NCBI GenBank assembly: GCA_029027825.1
Contig: CP093399.1
Coordinates: 2,170,001 to 2,234,000 of the forward strand
DNA: 64,000 nt
Direction: 5' to 3'
DNA from: Rs1 sp029027825
Lineage (GTDB): Bacteria; Pseudomonadota; Gammaproteobacteria; Pseudomonadales; Balneatricaceae
In this document: positions 53,771 to 63,375 of the stretch, in pieces
Position numbering within the stretch: position 1 is the stretch's first letter
Layout: each line of letters opens with the position of its first letter
Made by a program: the position numbers and the translations under genes
Notes under the pieces: model-generated
Database searches by the model: none
What the model saw: only the letters and a program-made list of their open reading frames with translations
Told to the model about the DNA's origin: nothing

Positions 53771-55078
53771 CTAATCTATGTCATACACTTGTTGCGCCAC
53801 GCATTTAATAGAGTCGTAGTCGGCGATCGGCACTAGCTCTAAAATAGCGCGTCTGAGCATATCTAAAGCGACTGCAGCGGTTAACTCTCGGATGTAAGCT
53901 CTACTACGATTGCTGGGTAGTTGAAGCTGTTGGCAGTAAATTTTACACTTGGCTTTAACAGCAATCACCACCGTGCCCACCGGAATTTTTTCACTGCCGC
54001 CACCCGGCCCCGCCATACCACTTGTAGCGATAGAGAAATCCGTCACTGACTGCAAGTTCGGTACCGCTTTGGCGACTCCCTCCGCCATTTGCGCAACACA
54101 AGCTAAAGAGACTTCGCTATGCTCTGCAATGATAGCCGGAGCTACATTTAGCAATTGGATTTTGGCCTCATTACAATAGCTAACTATACCCTGCTTTAAA
54201 TAGGCTGAACTGCCGGCAAAAGCAACTAACTGGCTGCAAATATCCCCTCCAGTCAAGGATTCTGCAACACTTAGAGTTTGACCTTGCGCAATTAACAAGC
54301 GATGCACTTCAGCTGCTAGCGTCCCCTGATTGTTGGCAACAATAGTATCTCCTAAAGCTTGCTCTGCTATCTTTAAAGCCTGTTGTTGGCTTGTTTCAGA
54401 CGTATCTCTAGCGATTAACTTCAACTCTAAATAGGGCATAAAAGATCGATAGCCTAAAGTGATCCCCTCGGGCCACTGCAATTTCTCTAACACTTCAGCC
54501 ATGGCCGATTCACCCATGCCCAAGGTCAGTAGTTTGCTGACTGATACTTGACTGTTGCTGGTCGATTGTTGCCTCAAAAAAGGTAGAAACTGCCGTTCAA
54601 TCATCTCCTTAAATTCATGGGGTACACCTGGGGTAAAAAACAGCCAAGCGCGATTAAGTTGCACCCGAAAGCCACAGGCAGTTCCCACCGGATTATCGAC
54701 GACAATCGCACCAGCCGGTAACATCGCCTGCTTTAAGTTGCTGGCAGTTAGCGTTAGTCCGCGCTGCTGGGACCACTGCTGTAAAGTAGCCCGCCACTGG
54801 CTATTTTCAATCAGTTCCACCCCCATCGCTTTTGAAATTGCCAATGTCGACAGATCATCGGCGGTCGGCCCTAAACCGCCATTCACTAAAATAATATCCG
54901 CCACTAGGCTGCGTTCCACAAAAACACTCTGCAAGTCATCTAATCGATCACCAACGGTGGTCCGGCGATCCATTTCAAAGCCATGTTCAATCAATATATT
55001 ACCGAGCCATGCTGCATTAGTATCGACTATCTGCCCAGCTAGGATTTCCTCACCAGTACAAATCATTTCTAGTTTCAT
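53771..55078 (-). CDS. cinA: CinA-type nicotinamide-nucleotide amidohydrolase/competence-damage protein
   Basis: The 435-residue protein joins an N-terminal MoaB-like domain (about 1-170, with CTGEEILAGQIVDTNAAW and the GGLGPTADDLS loop) to a C-terminal PncC-type amidohydrolase domain (about 265-425, with AESLTGGDICSQL and TSGMAGPGGGSEKIPVGTV). The C-terminal activity deamidates nicotinamide mononucleotide in NAD salvage; the N-terminal domain hydrolyses ADP-ribose in some relatives. Length is typical (about 400-430). It is transcribed alone. Confidence 0.92.
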   Translation of the reverse strand: MKLEMICTGEEILAGQIVDTNAAWLGNILIEHGFEMDRRTTVGDRLDDLQSVFVERSLVADIILVNGGLGPTADDLSTLAISKAMGVELIENSQWRATLQQWSQQRGLTLTASNLKQAMLPAGAIVVDNPVGTACGFRVQLNRAWLFFTPGVPHEFKEMIERQFLPFLRQQSTSNSQVSVSKLLTLGMGESAMAEVLEKLQWPEGITLGYRSFMPYLELKLIARDTSETSQQQALKIAEQALGDTIVANNQGTLAAEVHRLLIAQGQTLSVAESLTGGDICSQLVAFAGSSAYLKQGIVSYCNEAKIQLLNVAPAIIAEHSEVSLACVAQMAEGVAKAVPNLQSVTDFSIATSGMAGPGGGSEKIPVGTVVIAVKAKCKIYCQQLQLPSNRSRAYIRELTAAVALDMLRRAILELVPIADYDSIKCVAQQVYDID

Positions 55079-55287
55079 GATATTTCTCAGTTTTTTTGTT
55101 CGACTATTAATTATTCTGTTCGACTATTATTTATACTGCACCAATTAACAATGTAGTATGGCTATGTGGTTGCTCACAGAATGATGGCGCTATTAGAGCA
55201 TTATTTAATCGGCGATTCAGTGAATAGATTGGCGACAGCGTAAAGTTTTGTAAAAACTATAGCTAAGCTCTAGTATTTAATTAAACT

Positions 55288-55490
55288 GAGACCTCTGCAT
55301 AACGTTGCGAGCGAAGGTAAGACAAGGCAAAAACCGGCGAAATAGCGGAATTAGTATGCCCCTCACTTTGGGTACAGTGTGCCCCTGTTTATGGGTATTA
55401 CTGGTGTAAATGCGCATGTTGAGCCGGTTTTTAACGCCGTATTACCGAGCGCCGTTATCATATCCTCTGGGTAAGTTATGCAAAGGTCTC
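55288..55490 (+). mobile_element. MITE-like element, family 1 (copy d)
   Basis: A 203-base element bounded by GAGACCTCTGCATAAC and GTTATGCAAAGGTCTC. It has the most complete ends and interior of the copies. At about 55500 CTGAATCAGTGACTTCACT, a family-2 end, follows closely. It lies in the cinA-tolC gap, which holds no gene. Confidence 0.87.
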
Positions 55491-55569
55491 AAACTAATAT
55501 CTGAATCAGTGACTTCACTAACCACTTTGCCCGTTAATCTTCCGACATGCCGATTATGAGTGCCCTATT

Positions 55570-56994
55570 TTGCTGACAGTAACACCTAAGCAGCCCCGGT
55601 TTAACAGCCCGGCGCTAATTTTTATCTTCGCTTGCAGCCTACTGCTAGTTAACTGTGCTCAATTGCCGCAAAACCTCGGCTCCTCTATTGCCAAGCAGAC
55701 ACTTAACCCCACTCTAGCCAGTCAATTTCAACCGGATCTAGCGACCGATCATCATCCAAAAAATAATTTAACGAAACCGACCATCAAGGATGGCTTAGAT
55801 CAACGTACCAATACTTCACTAAATCAAGCTATCACCCTAGCACTCTTAGAAAACACGCAGATTATTGAACAACAAGCGCTCGTTGCACAAGCCATTCAAC
55901 AAGTGCGCATAACGCAGGCAGAGCAAGCCTTTAACTTAAGTTTAGCCAGCGCCAGTTCAATTCGTAATGACCCGCTTAATTCAGGCTCTAAGAAAAACTT
56001 CAAGCTCGATTTAAATGCCAGTTTGCCGCTTGATATATGGGGAAACTTGCAGAACAATCAGCAAGTTGTGCACTATCAATTAGCCATCGCCAAGGCTAAT
56101 TTGCGACAAGCTGAAAAGCAGTTAGTCGCCGCGATTACCAGCGCTTGGTATCAACTTATTTATCACACTAAAGACGCTCAGCTAAGACTGCAGCAAGAAG
56201 CGAATACTCGTCATCAATTAGCGGCGATAGAATCCGCTTATAATCTGGGTTTAAAGCAATCTTTAGATGTTTATCTCGCCAGAGAAAACTTAGCAGCAGC
56301 CAGCGCTCAAGTGCTAGTACAAGCACAAAGCTTAGCCAGTTCCGCCCGTAGTCTAGAGCTACTTTTGTCAAAGTACCCCAGTGGCAAATTCAGAGTTTCC
56401 GGCAGTCTAGCAAAACTTAACGATGACTTTTTGCTGGGAGTCCCCGCCGATTTATTAGTCAATCGCGCCGATATAAACAGTCGCTGGCTAGCAGTATTAG
56501 CCGAGGATGCCAACGTCGCAGCCCGCTATGCCCAGCGCTTCCCGCAATTTAATCTCAGTGGCAATGTATCCTTAACTTCAGCCAGGCTCGCTGATTTATT
56601 CAAACAAAACTTAGCCTGGACACTCATTGCCAATATCAGTCAAAGTGTCATTGATAGCGGAAAAAAAGCAGCGCTGCATAAACAGAGCAAAGCGCAGCTG
56701 ATAATCCGCGAACAGCAGTATCTGTACGCTTTACAAAAGGCTTTCGAAGAAGTGGAAAACTTACTCGACAGTGCAAAGTCAATTCAAGTACAGCGGCTTC
56801 TCAAGCAAAGAGCACTGGATAATGCACAACATGCATTGGCACAAGTTAAGATTCAATATCAACACGGCATTGCCGATTACCAACAAGTGCTAAGCATCCA
56901 AAATAGGGTTTACAGCCATCAGCAGGCGCTATTAGAGCAACACATGCAGCGAATCAGCAACCGCGTAGACTTGCTACTAGCTCTGGGAAGCTAA
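55570..56994 (+). CDS. TolC-family outer-membrane efflux protein
   Basis: The 474-residue protein is an outer-membrane factor with a lipoprotein signal (lipobox VNC at about residue 29). The two long helical repeats, with the ALxxNxxI motif (LALLENTQII) and later ISQSVIDSGKK, are those of the NodT/OprM group. It forms the outer channel for the MFP and RND genes that follow. The start is TTG at 55570 with no good ribosome site. It is followed by the adaptor gene after 147 bases. Confidence 0.85.
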   Translation: MLTVTPKQPRFNSPALIFIFACSLLLVNCAQLPQNLGSSIAKQTLNPTLASQFQPDLATDHHPKNNLTKPTIKDGLDQRTNTSLNQAITLALLENTQIIEQQALVAQAIQQVRITQAEQAFNLSLASASSIRNDPLNSGSKKNFKLDLNASLPLDIWGNLQNNQQVVHYQLAIAKANLRQAEKQLVAAITSAWYQLIYHTKDAQLRLQQEANTRHQLAAIESAYNLGLKQSLDVYLARENLAAASAQVLVQAQSLASSARSLELLLSKYPSGKFRVSGSLAKLNDDFLLGVPADLLVNRADINSRWLAVLAEDANVAARYAQRFPQFNLSGNVSLTSARLADLFKQNLAWTLIANISQSVIDSGKKAALHKQSKAQLIIREQQYLYALQKAFEEVENLLDSAKSIQVQRLLKQRALDNAQHALAQVKIQYQHGIADYQQVLSIQNRVYSHQQALLEQHMQRISNRVDLLLALGS

Positions 56995-57141
56995 CTGATT
57001 CAATATACATAAAAACCAAAGAATTTTGCTCAATGAACAGTCGCTCGTCAGTGCCCTTCAGTTATTCAAGATGAGCCGATTGACGAGCAGCTCTAGTATA
57101 AAAAAATAACTATCACTAATGACTACTGAGATAACCTAGCG

Positions 57142-58347
57142 ATGCGCCGATTACTTTTACCTTTTTTAATTATTTGCATTGCCGCTGCCGCCATATGGTA
57201 TGTAAAAAGCAACGCCCCCCAACCAAAAAAACGCCCGAGTACTGCTGTTAAACCAATTGAAATTGATAGCAGTGTAATAAAGGCCGAGGATTTGCAACTT
57301 AGCATTCGCAGCTTTGGCCAAATAAGCGCCAAACACACCGCCAATATAACGGCTCAAGTGAGTGGTTTAGTCACCCTGATCAACCCAGCTTTAGCCGAGG
57401 GCGCTTTTTTTAAAAAAGGTGACCTGCTATTGAGCTTAGACAACCGCGACTATCAGAGCACTATTAATTCGACCAGGGCTTTCTTGACTCAAGTTCAGCA
57501 GGCGCTCGCGCTAGAAAAGGCCCAGGTCAGTCAGGCCAAAGCCGACTGGCGACGCTTAAATAAAACCACGCCTATACCGGCACTAGTGTCTCGTACCCCA
57601 CAAGTAATCAGCGCTAAAGCCAAGGTTTCTGCCGCTTTTGCCGATTACAACAAAGCTATTTTAAATTTCAAACGGACCCAAATTTACGCCCCCTTTAACG
57701 GCAGGGTGTTAACTAGACACGTCAATATCGGTGATTATGTCAATGCCAATTCAGCGTTGGCACAGATTTTTTCCACTGAAGTTTTACAAGTAAAATTAAA
57801 CTTAAAAAACAGTGATCTAGCCTTTATTGACCTTCCGGAAGGACCTTTAACAGCGACCACATCACTGCCTGATGTGCGACTCGAAACTAACTTAATTGAA
57901 CAACAATTTTGGCATGGAAAAATTGTTCGTACCGCCGCCGCCATCGATCAATCTTCACAGCAGCTGTATGTAATTGCAGAAATAGCGGCCCCCTTTAGCC
58001 TGGCAAATGCTGCCAAACATCCTTTGAAAATTGGTCAGTATGTGCAAGCTGAAATTCAGGGTAAGCGGTTAAAAAAGGCCATCAGTATCGACATAAAAAC
58101 AGTCTACCAAGGTCAGTTTGTGCTGTTGGTAACAGAGGGTATTGTGCGTAAGCAAAATATTAAAATCAGCTGGCAAGACGATAATATCGCGGTGATTAGC
58201 CAAGGTTTAGCTGTCGGTGACAGACTAGTTACCAGTCTTTTATCCGCAGATGCAGTCGGCAGCCCGGTGCGCCAAAACAAAACCACTGTCCAGCAAAAAC
58301 TAACAAGAAAACAACCACAGCAATCTACAGCGAATCAAACACAGTGA
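57142..58347 (+). CDS. RND efflux periplasmic adaptor (HlyD/MFP family)
   Basis: The 401-residue adaptor has an N-terminal membrane anchor (about 3-22), the lipoyl and alpha-hairpin parts (about 50-165, AALVSRTPQVISAKAKVSAAF) and a beta-barrel and membrane-proximal part. It bridges the inner-membrane pump and the TolC protein. The pump gene starts 88 bases after its stop. Confidence 0.9.
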   Translation: MRRLLLPFLIICIAAAAIWYVKSNAPQPKKRPSTAVKPIEIDSSVIKAEDLQLSIRSFGQISAKHTANITAQVSGLVTLINPALAEGAFFKKGDLLLSLDNRDYQSTINSTRAFLTQVQQALALEKAQVSQAKADWRRLNKTTPIPALVSRTPQVISAKAKVSAAFADYNKAILNFKRTQIYAPFNGRVLTRHVNIGDYVNANSALAQIFSTEVLQVKLNLKNSDLAFIDLPEGPLTATTSLPDVRLETNLIEQQFWHGKIVRTAAAIDQSSQQLYVIAEIAAPFSLANAAKHPLKIGQYVQAEIQGKRLKKAISIDIKTVYQGQFVLLVTEGIVRKQNIKISWQDDNIAVISQGLAVGDRLVTSLLSADAVGSPVRQNKTTVQQKLTRKQPQQSTANQTQ

Positions 58348-58435
58348 TCACTAATATGCAGCCGATACTTACACAGCGTCATGGCGATACAGTCCTGATC
58401 CCACTTAGCCACTTTGTTACCTATCTGGATCAAAA

Positions 58436-61400
58436 ATGATTGAATGGTTCACAAAAAATCATGTTGCTGCCAATCTTCTGATGCTGGCGATTGTCATCTT
58501 TGGCGTTTTTAGCTTAAAAACCCGTATTCCATTAGAAATTTTTCCCAGTTTCGAATCAAATTTCATTAGCACCAATGTCATTTTAGCGGGCGCTACTGCA
58601 CAAGATATAGAGCAGAGTGTCACTTTACTGATTGAAGAGGCAGTGGCAGATTTAGAAGGTATAGAAAGCATTACCAGTTTTTCCACCGAAGGCAGAACCA
58701 CAGTCAGAATGGAAGTGGATGACAATTATGATAAAAGAGACTTGCTGGCGGATATTAAAAGTAGAATTGATGCGATCGATGATTTTCCCGAAGACGCTAA
58801 ACAACCGATAACCCAACTTAATCAGCGCAGACACGAAGTGATCAGCGTCAGTGTAGCGGGTGATGTTAGCGAGCGACAGATTCGTCGGCACGCAGAGAAG
58901 ATACGCGATGATTTACTGCTGATTAAAGGTATTACTCAAGTAGAGCTTAACCTAGTTCGTGATTATCAGCTCAACATCAACGTGCCACAACACAAATTGC
59001 GACAGTATCAATTGAGCCTTAGCGATATCAGTCGTGCGATCGCCAACAGCTCTGTTGATGCTTCAGCGGGTAATTTGCGCACTGTCGCCGGCGATATACT
59101 GATTAGTACCAAAGGCCAAGCTTTGAATGCTGAACAGTTTTCAAATATCGTCATAAAAACCTCTGAAAATGGCGCTTTAATACGCTTAGCCGACATCGCC
59201 ACGATTGAAAATGGCTTTAAAGAAACGCCTTTAAGCACCCGTTTTAATGGCGAGCGCGCCGCCCTTATTGAAGTGTACCGAGTGGGTGATCAAAATGCGT
59301 TAACCCTCGCTGCTGAGGTTAGAAACTACATCCAAGAACAGCAGCCACTGATGCCTGTCAGTATTAAGCTCAGCTATTGGAATGATCGTTCGAAAGTATT
59401 GCAAAGCCGTTTAAAAACCTTGATCGATAACGCCATTCAAGGTGGCATTTTAGTGATTGTGCTATTGTCGTTATTTTTGCGTCCCTCTATCGCTTTTTTC
59501 GTATTTCTCGGTATCCCTATCAGCTTTATGGGTGCCTTTATCGTCATGCCATTTTTAGGCATCACTTTGAATATTATCAGTTTATTTGGTTTTATCTTAG
59601 TCTTGGGGATTGTCGTTGACGATGCGATAGTGACCGGTGAAAATATTTACAGTCACATGCAAAAAGCAGAATCGGGGATTGATGCCGCCATCTTTGGCAC
59701 TAAAGAAGTCGCCATTGCCGTCACTTTTGGAGTGCTAACCACGGTCGCGGCCTTTTTGCCGTTTGCTTTTATAGAAGGTGCGCGCGGTGCTATATTTGCC
59801 CAAATTCCGGCGATTGTGATCCCGGTATTACTCTTTTCACTGATCGAATCTAAATTTATTTTACCTGCACATTTAAAATTTCTTAGACTGCGTCACGCCG
59901 ATCACAAACCGAATCTATTTAGCCGCTATCAGCAAAAATTCGCCGATGGCTTTGAAGGGCTTATCTTACAGCTATATCGTCCCCTACTGCGCCAAGCTTT
60001 GCATTATCGCTATACCGTATTTGTCGGTTTCATTGCGGTGCTGGCGCTGATTCTAGTGTTTGTATTTAGCGGCTGGATGCGCTTTACCTTTTTCCCTAGA
60101 GTACCTAGTGAAACTGCCAAAGTAACATTGAGCATGCCGACCGGCACCAATTTTTCGGTCACTGATCAGCAAGTGCAAAAAATGCTCGATGCCGCCCTAT
60201 TTTTACAGGATAAATACCGTGACGCTGACAGTGGAGAGAGTGTCATTTTAAATATTCTCTCCAGTACCGGCACAAGCACCGGAGCCAGCCACCAGGGCCG
60301 AGTGAGGTTTGAAACGCTCGCCCCAGAAGACCGAGACCTAGCGACCCATAACTCCGTTAACATGCACCAGTTAGTAAAAGAGTGGCGGCAGTTAATCGGC
60401 CCAATCAAAGGCGCACAATCTTTAAATTTTCGTGCTGAAATAGGTCGAGGTGGCGATCCGATCAACGTCCAAATCAGTGGCGAATCCTATCGACAATTAC
60501 GCTTAGCGGCCCTCGATATTCGCCACCAATTAAAGCGCTACCCTGGGGTGTTTGATATCAGCGATAATTTGTCCGACGGTAAAGATGAACTGCAAATTGA
60601 ACTTAAACCACTGGGCCAAGTGCTCAACATCAGCAGAGCAGATATCATCAACCAAATACGCCAGTCGATGCTCGGCATAGAAGTGCAGCGCTTCCAGCAA
60701 GGCCGTGAGGAGATACCAGTGGTCGTCAGGTTACCGCTGGCACAAAGAAATTCTATTGCCGATTTAAACAGCATTGAAATCAACGTATCTCAAGGGCGCA
60801 GCATACCTTTGTCGCAAATTGCCCAGCTGAAAATCATAGCGGGACCGTCAGCGGTGTATCGTACCGACCACCTGAGAACCGCCAACCTCGTGGCGGACAT
60901 CAACAAAACCCAAGTGAATGCCACTATTCTGAATCGTGACATTCTCGACTTTTTAGCCGAGCTTCAACCCAAATATCCCCAGTTAAGCTTTAGTTTAAAG
61001 GGTGAAGCTGAAGAGCAAAGCGACTCTTTTGGCTCATTACAATGGGGGATGGTATTTGTTTTTTTCGCAATCTATGCGTTACTTGCAATTCCCTTTCAGT
61101 CATTTTTTCAACCATTGATTGTGATGTCTGTGATCCCATTTGGCGCTATCGGCGCAATTTTCGGCCACTGGTTGCTAGGAATGGATTTAACCATCATGAG
61201 CTTGCTAGGGTTGCTCGCATTAACCGGTGTGGTGGTCAATGACTCTTTAGTGCTAGTGTCGTTTATCAATCAACAAGTGGACAAAGGCTTGTCGATCAAC
61301 GATGCGGTAGTGCAGGCAGGCATCGCACGCTTTCGGCCAGTGATCCTAACTTCAATTACTACCTTCGCAGGATTGCTGCCGCTATTATTCGAACAGGCAA

Positions 61401-61597
61401 CCCAGGCACAGTTTTTAATTCCAATGGCCGTCTCTTTGAGCTTTGGGATTATTTTTGCCACCGTCATCACTTTGTTACTCATACCGATTAATTATTTAAT
61501 CATTGAAGATTTAAAAATATTAGTGAGCCGCTATACACTTTGGACTAAATACTCTTCTAAGGAGACTCTGAACAAGTCCAGCCCGCCAGAGGTGTGA
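58436..61597 (+). CDS. RND-family multidrug efflux pump permease
   Basis: The 1053-residue AcrB-type permease has twelve membrane helices in two halves, with large periplasmic loops. In transmembrane segment four the paired aspartates of the proton relay read VVDDAIVTGENI. It exports lipophilic compounds using the proton gradient, together with the two genes upstream. The last twelve or so codons come from a family-3 repeat, so the C-terminal tail is probably not conserved. The gap to pabB is 133 bases. Confidence 0.92.
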   Translation: MIEWFTKNHVAANLLMLAIVIFGVFSLKTRIPLEIFPSFESNFISTNVILAGATAQDIEQSVTLLIEEAVADLEGIESITSFSTEGRTTVRMEVDDNYDKRDLLADIKSRIDAIDDFPEDAKQPITQLNQRRHEVISVSVAGDVSERQIRRHAEKIRDDLLLIKGITQVELNLVRDYQLNINVPQHKLRQYQLSLSDISRAIANSSVDASAGNLRTVAGDILISTKGQALNAEQFSNIVIKTSENGALIRLADIATIENGFKETPLSTRFNGERAALIEVYRVGDQNALTLAAEVRNYIQEQQPLMPVSIKLSYWNDRSKVLQSRLKTLIDNAIQGGILVIVLLSLFLRPSIAFFVFLGIPISFMGAFIVMPFLGITLNIISLFGFILVLGIVVDDAIVTGENIYSHMQKAESGIDAAIFGTKEVAIAVTFGVLTTVAAFLPFAFIEGARGAIFAQIPAIVIPVLLFSLIESKFILPAHLKFLRLRHADHKPNLFSRYQQKFADGFEGLILQLYRPLLRQALHYRYTVFVGFIAVLALILVFVFSGWMRFTFFPRVPSETAKVTLSMPTGTNFSVTDQQVQKMLDAALFLQDKYRDADSGESVILNILSSTGTSTGASHQGRVRFETLAPEDRDLATHNSVNMHQLVKEWRQLIGPIKGAQSLNFRAEIGRGGDPINVQISGESYRQLRLAALDIRHQLKRYPGVFDISDNLSDGKDELQIELKPLGQVLNISRADIINQIRQSMLGIEVQRFQQGREEIPVVVRLPLAQRNSIADLNSIEINVSQGRSIPLSQIAQLKIIAGPSAVYRTDHLRTANLVADINKTQVNATILNRDILDFLAELQPKYPQLSFSLKGEAEEQSDSFGSLQWGMVFVFFAIYALLAIPFQSFFQPLIVMSVIPFGAIGAIFGHWLLGMDLTIMSLLGLLALTGVVVNDSLVLVSFINQQVDKGLSINDAVVQAGIARFRPVILTSITTFAGLLPLLFEQATQAQFLIPMAVSLSFGIIFATVITLLLIPINYLIIEDLKILVSRYTLWTKYSSKETLNKSSPPEV

Positions 61598-61605
61598 GTG
61601 AGTTT
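61562..61605. repeat. Family-3 repeat end overlapping the RND gene
   Basis: GACTCTGAACAAGTC and the bases after match the ends of the family-3 elements at 31135 and 51206. It supplies the final codons and the TGA of the RND permease gene. Confidence 0.6.
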
Positions 61606-61730
61606 AAAAGTGCTGGTGTGCGCCAATCACCTCTTTGGTCGCACAAAACTGCTAAATTTGACACGCAAATACTCGCCTAATTTAGCGTTGATCGGTAAAA
61701 TGCGCCAATTTACTAATGTGAGTAACAGCG

Positions 61731-63134
61731 TTGTTAAAGCGATTCCAACTTAACTATCAAATACCTTGCACCGCCTATTTGCAACAAGTGCGCAGCTTAG
61801 GTAATGCGGTACTATTAGATAGCGGTTATCCCAACTGCAAACGCGGTCGCTTTGACATTATCAGTGCCGCGCCTATCGCTACAATCACCTACCATCGCGG
61901 CGAGCTCAGCGCAAAAAACTTGCCCTTTTCACACACTGTAGACAGTGATCCTTTTGCCGTACTAACACAACTTAAAGATAGCGTTAAGCAACAGCTTTCC
62001 AGTCTTCAATTTGCCGATCAACACCTCGAATCACCACCATTTTGTGGCGGATTTTTAGGGCATTTCAGTTACGATTTAGGACGCAATATTGAAGTGCTGC
62101 CTAATATTGCCAAGGACGATCTCTCGCTTCCTGAGATGCAACTAGGCTTATATACTTGGGCGATAATTAGCGATCACCAGCTAGCAATCACTTATCTGGT
62201 CGGCAGTGAGCTAATCAGCAGCGCTGATTTTACCGAGCTGAGCGCATTAATAGCCGCTACCACTTACCCTGCAAGCCCCCTGCAGTCAATATCTAAGTTT
62301 CAGCTTAGCACGCCGTTCACCAGCAATATGGATGCGGCTTATTATGCAAATGCCTTAACTAAAATCGATCAGTACATTTTAAATGGTGACTGCTACCAAG
62401 TTAATTTTGCGCAGCGATTCTCAGCCCAGTGCCAAGGGGATCCTCTGCAGGCTTATTTAACCCTTCGAGAAGCTGCCCCCACTCACTTTTCAGCCTTTAT
62501 AGACACGCCAAATGGGGCCATTTTATCGCTGTCGCCAGAACGGTTTTTAAAGGTAGACCAACAAGGATCGGTGGTCACTCAACCGATTAAAGGTACCCAG
62601 CCTAGGGCAGAAGACTTACAGCAAGATCAAGCCAACAAAGATTTTTTGATCAATTCTGAGAAAGACCAGGCCGAAAATTTAATGATTGTCGACTTAATGC
62701 GCAACGACATTTCCAAAAGTTGCGCATTACACAGTGTAAAAGTACCTAGTTTATTCGCAGTTGAAAGCTACCAAAATGTTCATCATTTAGTCAGCACTGT
62801 CACTGGCAAACTGCAAGAGAACGCCGATGCCATTGAGCTGCTGCGAAACTGCTTCCCCGGTGGTTCAATCACTGGTGCACCCAAAATTCGAGCGATGCAA
62901 ATCATTGACGAGCTAGAGCCGCATCGCAGAAGTATCTATTGCGGCAGCATTGGCTATTTAAGCTTATGCGGAAGCATGGATACCAGCATCACGATTCGTA
63001 CTCTGCTGATAGAAAACCATAACATTTACTGCTGGGCGGGAGGCGGTATTGTGGCAGATTCTGAAATTAGCGCCGAGTATCAGGAAACCTTTGATAAAGT
63101 AAATAACTTATTGAATGCCTTGCAAAATAAGTAG
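61731..63134 (+). CDS. pabB: Aminodeoxychorismate synthase component I
   Basis: The 467-residue protein belongs to the anthranilate synthase/PabB family and aligns best with PabB: it has the early LLDSGYPN and RFDIISAAP and, in the chorismate-binding domain, the diagnostic PIKGTQPR, then DLMRNDI, HHLVSTV and FPGGSITGAPKIRAM. It aminates chorismate to 4-amino-4-deoxychorismate for folate. The start is TTG at 61731, without a strong ribosome site; an in-frame ATG at 61716 is cut by a stop at once. It stands alone, with no pabA or pabC alongside. It is not TrpE (length and PIKGT context). Confidence 0.93.
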   Translation: MLKRFQLNYQIPCTAYLQQVRSLGNAVLLDSGYPNCKRGRFDIISAAPIATITYHRGELSAKNLPFSHTVDSDPFAVLTQLKDSVKQQLSSLQFADQHLESPPFCGGFLGHFSYDLGRNIEVLPNIAKDDLSLPEMQLGLYTWAIISDHQLAITYLVGSELISSADFTELSALIAATTYPASPLQSISKFQLSTPFTSNMDAAYYANALTKIDQYILNGDCYQVNFAQRFSAQCQGDPLQAYLTLREAAPTHFSAFIDTPNGAILSLSPERFLKVDQQGSVVTQPIKGTQPRAEDLQQDQANKDFLINSEKDQAENLMIVDLMRNDISKSCALHSVKVPSLFAVESYQNVHHLVSTVTGKLQENADAIELLRNCFPGGSITGAPKIRAMQIIDELEPHRRSIYCGSIGYLSLCGSMDTSITIRTLLIENHNIYCWAGGGIVADSEISAEYQETFDKVNNLLNALQNK

Positions 63135-63375
63135 ACTTTAGCGGCTTAAGTGCCTCTAATCAGGATCCTCTGCACCCGCTACCCATCTTCGCTGCGCGAA
63201 CAGCTAATGACCAGTGTGATTTTCTTAAATCTGAAGATATATTTTTGTACGATACAATGACTTAAAGCATAGACTTTTTAATCACAGGCTTCTATGCTCT
63301 GGACAACTCTTATATTTGGAGTACGTTTCAAGGAAGATTATCGAAACGAATCACATAATCACTAGGAAAACTACA

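Noticed and set aside
61731..63134. trpE (anthranilate synthase) for this gene
   Set aside because: The PIKGTQPR segment, length and N-terminus fit PabB better, and no trpG or other trp gene is alongside.
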